Source: Pseudomonadota bacterium (GTDB lineage: Bacteria > Pseudomonadota > Alphaproteobacteria > Micropepsales > Micropepsaceae). From it: a DNA stretch of 10,744 nt. The notes under the pieces are model-generated. The model searched no databases. It had not been told where the DNA came from and saw nothing but the letters and a program-made list of their open reading frames with translations. Of the stretch, positions 6,701 through 10,744 are shown in pieces; within the stretch, counting starts at the first letter, position 1, and each line of letters opens with the position of its first letter. The position numbers and the translations under genes were made by a program. The stretch lies in assembly GCA_025360685.1 (NCBI GenBank), contig JANYBR010000338.1, forward strand, positions 1-10,744. The letters are read 5' to 3'.

Positions 6701-7294
6701 CTACTTTGGGTCGAGCGTGGTCACCGCTCCGGTCTCCTGATCCAGCGCGGCGCACATTTCCTTGTCGATCTCCTTGATTGCTCCAAGCACGGCGTGTGGA
6801 TCGGCTCGCACGGACATGTCATGCGCTTCGGAGTCGACGCGATCGCGCACATGGGGACTGTCCCGCCGAAGTTCCTCGACAAGCTCGATGATCTTCGCGA
6901 CCTTCTGTTCGGTCAACAAGGTCAATTCGAGCGTCATCTGTCCGCGCACGTCGGCAAGTCGGTCCGCACTTCGCTGGGTGACGAGTATGAGTACTGCCAT
7001 CAGCAGAGCTGTCACGGTGGCGGCGAGTTCGAGCCAGGCGAAGGGCGGCGCGTCCAACGCCGGCAAGCCCAGCAGATGAATGATCGAGTTCGTGACGATC
7101 CACAGTCCAGCGCTCAAGCAGACAAAGCCCAGAAAGAATGGCCGGCCGGCAAACGCCGTCGCACGGTCCACATTGCGCTGTGCGGTGGACGCGTCTTGAT
7201 GATGCTTGGCATTCAGCAGCGCAATCGAGCGAACAGTTTCCTCGACATGTGGCGCCATCGGCGCCGTGGAAAGCTCTTCGGGCAATTTGTCCAT
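6701..7294 (-). CDS. DUF1003-family membrane protein
   Basis: The 197-residue protein has a cytoplasmic-looking N-terminal part, two transmembrane segments (about residues 54-75 from FFLGFVCLSAGLW, and 86-106 from WLELAATVTALLM), then a charged, probably helical tail. The pattern of a charged A-F-A-G entry, a W-I-V-T-N-S turn and a VLILVTQRSADRLAD exit matches DUF1003, a family of inner-membrane proteins with no settled function. The ATG at 7294 is preceded by GGGA in GGGAATAGAGTG. A GTG directly before it (7297) is the alternative and adds one residue. Upstream lies the terminator of the PRC-barrel gene, so it should have its own promoter in 7298-7396; no sigma-EcfG match was found there. 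Its stop is 75 bases before the sulfotransferase remnant. Confidence 0.8.
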   Translation of the reverse strand: MDKLPEELSTAPMAPHVEETVRSIALLNAKHHQDASTAQRNVDRATAFAGRPFFLGFVCLSAGLWIVTNSIIHLLGLPALDAPPFAWLELAATVTALLMAVLILVTQRSADRLADVRGQMTLELTLLTEQKVAKIIELVEELRRDSPHVRDRVDSEAHDMSVRADPHAVLGAIKEIDKEMCAALDQETGAVTTLDPK

Positions 7295-7394
7295 CACTCT
7301 ATTCCCGGTCCTTCGCCATCAACGCCACGCAACCTCAATTCGGCCGCGCGGAGCGGACGCATACGAACGTGCCAGATTGCTACGGGCGTAAAGC

Positions 7395-7424
7395 AAAAAG
7401 GCCGGCACTTTCGCGCCGGCCTTT
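7395..7424 (-). terminator. Intrinsic terminator of the PRC-barrel gene
   Basis: Arms 7397-7406 and 7415-7424 (AAAGGCCGGC/GCCGGCCTTT) pair perfectly over an 8-nt loop. On the minus strand the stem is followed by a run of five T (7399-7395). It begins 17 bases after the stop of the PRC-barrel gene. Confidence 0.9.
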
Positions 7425-7441
7425 GTGGTCTTGAGTCTTGA

Positions 7442-8059
7442 TCACGAACCGAACTGGCGCATCCGTGACAGGCGCTCCACCTGGTCGCGCGACAGATCGA
7501 TGAGAATAACGCGAGACTGCGGATCGTAGCGTACATCGTCGGCATAGAGCCATGCAACGCGGCCGTAGCGGACGCCGATCGCGATGCGGTTCACACGACC
7601 ATCGCGGGTAAAGTCGACAGCGCGGATACGACCGATGCGATCGCCATTGAGGGTCGTAACCGTCATACCGACCAGATCGGTCGAGTGAAGCGAGATGATG
7701 TCGTGGTAGCGGTCATGATAGCGGAACGTGCTCCAACGTTGCATGCGGTCGCGGTCGAAGTCATTGCGCTGAGCCTCGTAGCGCGCCCGATCGTTTTCGT
7801 AGGCTGTTCTGCGCACGTTATAATTATTGAGGCTGAGCTCATACGCAGCGCGCGCCGCGTCATAGTCGTCTTGGGCCGCCGTGTTGACGTTCGTGTCCGA
7901 GCGGGCGCGGTCCGCCGCGTTGGTATTGAGATCATTGGTCTGAACGCGTTCCGCAGGCGTGGAATTGTGGCTGTAGTTACCGTCCGCGACGGCGGGCGAG
8001 CCGGCGAGCAACAGGCCGATCATGGCTGCGCTGCCTAAACTGAGTGTGCGAAGTGTCAT
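7442..8059 (-). CDS. Secreted PRC-barrel domain protein
   Basis: The 205-residue protein has a Sec signal peptide (MTLRTL, hydrophobic stretch, probable cleavage after AVA at residue 25). A polar Asn/Asp-rich stretch follows (27-62), then an Ala/Arg/Tyr-rich, probably coiled-coil segment with repeated YxxxRxxYExxRxxYExxR spacing (65-105), and a C-terminal PRC-barrel-like domain (about 128-195: LVGMTVTTLNGDRIGRIRAVDF... VAWLYADDVRY). It is expected in the periplasm or envelope. PRC-barrel proteins of this sort are often stress-induced in Hyphomicrobiales, but no biochemical role is known to me. The ATG at 8059 is chosen over longer forms because AGGAGA lies six bases upstream and a signal peptide begins exactly there. 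An exact sigma-EcfG promoter lies 54 bases upstream, and a strong terminator follows. Confidence 0.85.
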   Translation of the reverse strand: MTLRTLSLGSAAMIGLLLAGSPAVADGNYSHNSTPAERVQTNDLNTNAADRARSDTNVNTAAQDDYDAARAAYELSLNNYNVRRTAYENDRARYEAQRNDFDRDRMQRWSTFRYHDRYHDIISLHSTDLVGMTVTTLNGDRIGRIRAVDFTRDGRVNRIAIGVRYGRVAWLYADDVRYDPQSRVILIDLSRDQVERLSRMRQFGS

Positions 8060-8113
8060 GTCGTGTCTCCTGAATGTCGCGGGCAAGGCGATGACCTCAC
8101 CGTCCACAGGGTA

Positions 8114-8138
8114 AACGCGCACAGGGTCGGGAAGTTCC
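8114..8138 (-). promoter_or_regulatory. Sigma-EcfG (general stress) promoter of the PRC-barrel gene
   Basis: On the minus strand GGAAC (8138-8134) is followed after exactly 16 bases by CGTT (8117-8114), the consensus of the alphaproteobacterial general-stress sigma factor EcfG. The -10 element lies 54 bases before the ATG at 8059. The -35 element is part of a 17-bp perfect palindrome (8126-8142). Confidence 0.8.
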
Positions 8139-8142
8139 CGAC
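8126..8142. promoter_or_regulatory. 17-bp perfect palindrome covering the EcfG -35 element
   Basis: GTCGGGAA and TTCCCGAC flank a single central base. The dyad contains the -35 GGAAC of the minus-strand stress promoter, so a dimeric protein bound here would compete with the sigma factor. No protein is known to me for this site. Confidence 0.4.
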
Positions 8143-8300
8143 ATTGCCGTGGCCCGAAATCGGTTGCGCTCATCTCGGCCCGCTGCGTGTCGTGCCCCGA
8201 GAGAGGCGCACATTTCTGCGAAGCTACGCCGCAACACTTCAAACTCTGGGAACTTGATCCGCGACATCGCGAAATTGTAATAGATCAACCAAATTCGCAA

Positions 8301-8332
8301 CGAAAAGGCCCGACCAAGATCGGGCCTTTTCG
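8301..8332 (-). terminator. Intrinsic terminator after the small membrane protein gene
   Basis: A perfect 13-bp stem (8301-8313 with 8320-8332) closes on a 6-nt loop. The stem carries AAAA on one side and TTTT on the other, so it could stop transcription in both directions. It lies 57 bases beyond the end of the 46-aa gene on the minus strand, and no plus-strand gene leads into it. Confidence 0.8.
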
Positions 8333-8389
8333 TTTGCATCTGTGTTTTGGTGCTCTGAGTCCCACACAAGCGATCGAATCTTGTTCCCG

Positions 8390-8530
8390 TCAGGTCGCGA
8401 AGGCCAGGGCCGCTCCCATGGTCGATGCGACGAGCATCGCGCAGACGAAATACCAGCCAAACGGAGAGAGCAACGAGGGCTGAGCCCGTCGGTGTGACGC
8501 AATCATCTTGTCATTTGTGTACGTCACCAT
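8390..8530 (-). CDS. Small single-span membrane protein (46 aa)
   Basis: The 46-residue product has a polar, basic N-terminal half (MVTYTNDKMIASHRRAQPS) and one clear transmembrane helix (about residues 24-45, FGWYFVCAMLVASTMG). The start is the ATG at 8530. It lies one base after the TGA of the DUF6894 gene (TGA-A-ATG), and GGAGA lies eight bases before it, inside the end of that gene. An in-frame ATG at 8545 would overlap the upstream gene and add five residues. It is followed by a strong terminator, and an exact sigma-EcfG promoter precedes the pair, so it is probably a stress-induced inner-membrane peptide. I do not recognise a family and propose no function. Confidence 0.6.
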   Translation of the reverse strand: MVTYTNDKMIASHRRAQPSLLSPFGWYFVCAMLVASTMGAALAFAT

Positions 8531-8531
8531 T

Positions 8532-8780
8532 TCACTTGTCTCCATCCGATCGATACGCCCGCGCGTCCGGGATATCCACGAACGCGATGGGATGTCCGGT
8601 TTCATCGGCGATCTCGATGCGTTGTTCTTCCTGGGCGTCGTTGCCACAATGTGTGCGCAGCAGCTCACGTACGGCCTTCATGGCCGAGTCGCGCGCGGCT
8701 TGCGCGGTCGAGAAAACATAAGGCTCCGGATCGCGGGTGAGCGTCTCGCCGTTGCGCACATTCAGATAGTAGAAACCCAT
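8532..8780 (-). CDS. DUF6894-family small protein
   Basis: The 82-residue protein opens with MGFYYLNVRNGETLTRDPEP, continues with an Ala-rich helix (STAQAARDSAMKAVRELL, 24-41) and ends with a strand pair, RIEIADETGHPIAFVDI (54-70). This strand-helix-strand pattern matches the DUF6894 proteins abundant in Bradyrhizobium and Methylobacterium relatives; their role is unknown. The ATG at 8780 is preferred because family members begin right before the FYYLNV strand, and AGGGA lies eight bases upstream. A longer form from 8828 would run through the promoter. It heads a two-gene unit with the 46-aa membrane protein, with an exact sigma-EcfG promoter about 30 bases upstream. Confidence 0.8.
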   Translation of the reverse strand: MGFYYLNVRNGETLTRDPEPYVFSTAQAARDSAMKAVRELLRTHCGNDAQEEQRIEIADETGHPIAFVDIPDARAYRSDGDK

Positions 8781-8809
8781 GACTTCGATCCCTGCCGTGA
8801 CAGTTAGAC

Positions 8810-8834
8810 AACGGCCTGGCGCCCGCATCGTTCC
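8810..8834 (-). promoter_or_regulatory. Sigma-EcfG (general stress) promoter of the DUF6894 unit
   Basis: On the minus strand GGAAC (8834-8830) and CGTT (8813-8810) are separated by exactly 16 bases, the same spacing as at the PRC-barrel gene. The -10 element ends 29 bases before the ATG at 8780, giving a short leader. It lies in the 100-base gap after the kinase gene. Confidence 0.8.
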
Positions 8835-8880
8835 ATGCGCGCTTCAACGTCGAAGTGAAATTAGCCTTATTCCGTAGTGC

Positions 8881-10299
8881 TTAGGCGGCACTCGCAGCGG
8901 TGGAAACGAGCAGCCCTGGCAGCCGCACCCTGACGGTCGTCCCGCTCGCGTCCGGATCCGACGCGACCAACTCGCCCCCCAGCTGCCGTACGAAAATTGC
9001 GATGTAATCGGTGCCGCGTTTTTCGGGCACTTTTGCCTCGTCTTTTTCCTTCATGCCGACGCCATTGTCGGCAACCGTGAGTTCGATCTTGTCGCCTGCA
9101 CGTTCAACGCGCAAAACCACACGCCCCGTACCTCCAGGAAATGCATGCTTAATGGCGTTCGTCGCCAATTCATTGACCAGAAGGCCGAATGGTACCGCTC
9201 TGTCCGGGTCGATATCCAATGCGGCCGCGTCGACCGCTATCGTAATCCCCGACGATGTGCCGAGCAGGCTCGTGGACATGGTCCTGGCGATCTTTCGCAG
9301 GTAGGTGTCTACCGCTATTGTGCTGCCGCGACTCGATTGCGAGATCAGATCGTAGAGCTGGGCAATGGCCGCGATGCGCGACTGCATGGCCTTGTAACCC
9401 TGGACACAGGGTGCAGTTGTCCGCTTGGCTTCGAACGCGATCAGCCCGACGACGATCTGCAAGTTATTCTTGATGCGATGCGATATTTCGTTCGTCAGGC
9501 CCAGCGCGTCGCGTTCGCGCTGCTTTCTGTCGGTGATGTCTTCGAACACCAGCAGCATGCGATGGGTGTGGTTGCCGGGCTGAGAGATTTTTCGCGCACT
9601 GAGGTTGAAGACGCGCAGACCGAGGCCTGGAAAGTTGTCTTCAATTTCAAAACTTTCGATCGGCTTGTTCTCCGGGAGCACTTTTTCCATCAAATGCCGT
9701 AGCGCGGGAACGTCCCATTGATGCTGGCCCAGTTCGGAGACGCGCCGGCCCTGGGCTTCCGCCTGCGTAATGCCAAACATGGTCAGAAACGCCTTGCTCG
9801 CAGTGACGACCGTCATGTCCTGTTCGAGTACGACCAGCGGGTCGCGGATCGTATCAACGATGCTTTGCGTCAACTGCCAGTTGCGCCTGCTCTCCGCCCG
9901 TGCGGCACGCTCCTCGCTGACATCCTCGATGGCCAGAAGTATGTAGCCGTCATGGTCGCCGGCGCGAAATATCTTTCTGGCGTTGACGAGCATGGTACGC
10001 CGGCCGATCGAGGGAAAATCGTGCTCGACTTCGAACCCTTCGACGGACGCACGATGCGGAATTACGCTCTCGAGCAAGGTGCGGAGCGCGGGAATATCCC
10101 ACTGGCGATTGCCGAGGTCGTAGATATGGCACCCCACGCTCTCGTGGGGGCTGGTGCGAAAGGTTTGATAGAAAGCACGGTTTGCCGAAGTAATATTCAA
10201 ATTGCGGTCGAGAATGAGCAGCGCACTCGGAACCGTCTCGACGATATCGCTCGCATCAATGTCAGTCGTGGGTTTTTCAAGAGAGTCAAGGACGGACAT
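8881..10299 (-). CDS. HisKA_2/HWE-type sensor histidine kinase with two PAS domains
   Basis: The 472-residue kinase has no membrane segment or signal peptide, so it is cytoplasmic. Two PAS domains occupy about residues 19-128 and 142-257. They are clear duplicates: both carry the L-G-x-x-Q-W-D-(I/V)-P-A-L-R block, an E-x-F-E-(V/I)-E-x-(D/N)-F-P segment and A-R-K-I. The dimerisation and phospho-acceptor region has HRIKNNLQ with H274. The ATPase part shows the N box (NELATNAIKH, N381), DNGVGM (D411) and RGTDYIAIFVRQLGGEL (428-444), the form typical of HisKA_2/HWE kinases. The input signal is not evident; no heme or flavin cysteine motif stands out. The ATG at 10299 lies 27 bases after the response-regulator gene, with GGAAA about eight bases upstream; a GTG at 10317 is possible. 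The expected partner is the regulator just upstream. Confidence 0.85.
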   Translation of the reverse strand: MSVLDSLEKPTTDIDASDIVETVPSALLILDRNLNITSANRAFYQTFRTSPHESVGCHIYDLGNRQWDIPALRTLLESVIPHRASVEGFEVEHDFPSIGRRTMLVNARKIFRAGDHDGYILLAIEDVSEERAARAESRRNWQLTQSIVDTIRDPLVVLEQDMTVVTASKAFLTMFGITQAEAQGRRVSELGQHQWDVPALRHLMEKVLPENKPIESFEIEDNFPGLGLRVFNLSARKISQPGNHTHRMLLVFEDITDRKQRERDALGLTNEISHRIKNNLQIVVGLIAFEAKRTTAPCVQGYKAMQSRIAAIAQLYDLISQSSRGSTIAVDTYLRKIARTMSTSLLGTSSGITIAVDAAALDIDPDRAVPFGLLVNELATNAIKHAFPGGTGRVVLRVERAGDKIELTVADNGVGMKEKDEAKVPEKRGTDYIAIFVRQLGGELVASDPDASGTTVRVRLPGLLVSTAASAA

Positions 10300-10326
10300 A
10301 TCCGAATTTCCGATCACAGTGTATGT

Positions 10327-10698
10327 TTAGTTCGGCAACGCAAGGAGTTGCTCGAACGAGTGCTGCAGCTGATATTCCGTGTAGGGTTTGCGCAGGCAGT
10401 CGGTGCCGACAACGAAAAGCGACCTCATCTTATCGGTGACGTAGTTGCCGGTGGTGTAAAGCACGCGCAAGTCTGGCCTCAGCTTGATGGCCTGGTTCGC
10501 CAGCTCGCAGCCGCCGAACATGGCTGACTTCAGGTAGATATCGGTAAACAGCGCGTCGATACGCTGCGGCGCGCGTAACTGCGTCAGCGCCTCGTCCACA
10601 TCACTAGCCGAAAGAATTTGGTGACCCCAATCCTGAATCATCATTTCCGCGATTTCGCGGATAAACACATCGTCTTCGACAACCAGAATTACGGCCAT
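10327..10698 (-). CDS. Single-domain response regulator (CheY-like receiver)
   Basis: The 123-residue protein is a receiver domain with no output domain. The acidic pair is D9-D10 (VVEDD), the phospho-acceptor is D53 (LFTDIYL), the switch Thr is in YTTGNY (T82/T83), and the conserved lysine is K104 (RKPY). The loop after the phosphorylated Asp reads YLKSAMFGGCELA, longer than the usual M-P-G-M-D-G-hydrophobic form. It probably relays or buffers phosphate with the HisKA_2 kinase encoded 27 bases downstream. The ATG at 10698 is chosen because GAGGG lies five bases upstream and the receiver fold starts at once; a longer form from 10734 would add 12 residues unlike a receiver. The operon promoter lies beyond the right edge or in the last 40 bases, so its regulation cannot be judged. 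Confidence 0.85.
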   Translation of the reverse strand: MAVILVVEDDVFIREIAEMMIQDWGHQILSASDVDEALTQLRAPQRIDALFTDIYLKSAMFGGCELANQAIKLRPDLRVLYTTGNYVTDKMRSLFVVGTDCLRKPYTEYQLQHSFEQLLALPN

Positions 10699-10744
10699 TT
10701 CTACCCTCTCCGTCCCAGCAACAATTGGCACCAATGCGCGACTG

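Noticed and set aside
6674..7441. 255-codon plus-strand frame
   Set aside because: It lies opposite the DUF1003 gene and through the PRC-barrel terminator; the minus-strand gene has clear membrane segments.
8097..8267. Possible 56-aa minus-strand peptide upstream of the PRC-barrel gene
   Set aside because: It has no ribosome binding site and contains the sigma-EcfG promoter and palindrome, so it is better read as non-coding leader.
8249..8273. Plus-strand GGAAC followed after 16 bases by CGAA
   Set aside because: The -10 element does not match CGTT and no plus-strand gene follows.
8844..8880. Possible terminator after the kinase gene
   Set aside because: Only a four-base stem (CTTC/GAAG) without a T run is visible, too weak to call.
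9718..10527. 269-codon plus-strand frame
   Set aside because: It is antisense to the kinase and regulator genes, which carry full catalytic motifs.

Overview
The window looks like chromosomal DNA of an alphaproteobacterium, most likely a member of the Hyphomicrobiales (Bradyrhizobium and relatives). The signs are moderately high GC, a typical alphaproteobacterial outer-membrane barrel protein, a HisKA_2/HWE-type histidine kinase, DUF6894, DUF1003 and secreted PRC-barrel proteins, and two exact matches to the alphaproteobacterial general-stress promoter (sigma-EcfG, GGAAC-N16-CGTT). The genus cannot be fixed from the sequence alone.

Layout, left to right. (1) Bases 1-217 are a near-perfect inverted repeat with 77-bp arms and a 63-nt centre, possibly cut at the left edge. 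(2) A plus-strand outer-membrane protein gene (364-1278) ends at a strong intrinsic terminator. (3) After a 309-nt leader with two clean dyads comes a plus-strand operon of three genes that overlap at both junctions (1644-6275). It encodes an ANL-superfamily adenylate-forming ligase, a divergent isopropylmalate/isocitrate-dehydrogenase-like enzyme, and a fusion of an isochorismatase-like hydrolase with an aldehyde dehydrogenase. This is the least familiar part of the window and looks like a small dedicated metabolic pathway; I do not recognise its substrate. (4) The rest is on the minus strand: a sulfotransferase C-terminal remnant, a DUF1003 membrane protein, a secreted PRC-barrel protein, a DUF6894 gene coupled to a 46-aa membrane protein, and a two-gene signalling operon (single-domain response regulator, then a double-PAS HisKA_2 kinase).

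How the parts fit. The PRC-barrel gene and the DUF6894/small-protein pair each have an exact sigma-EcfG promoter with a 16-nt spacer and end at their own terminators, so they are probably co-induced under general stress. A HisKA_2-type kinase lies directly upstream of them; such kinases often feed the general stress response in this group, but a link here is inference. In the three-gene operon, complete active-site residues in all four catalytic domains suggest working enzymes. The dehydrogenase has lost one substrate-binding arginine of its family, which points to an unusual substrate.
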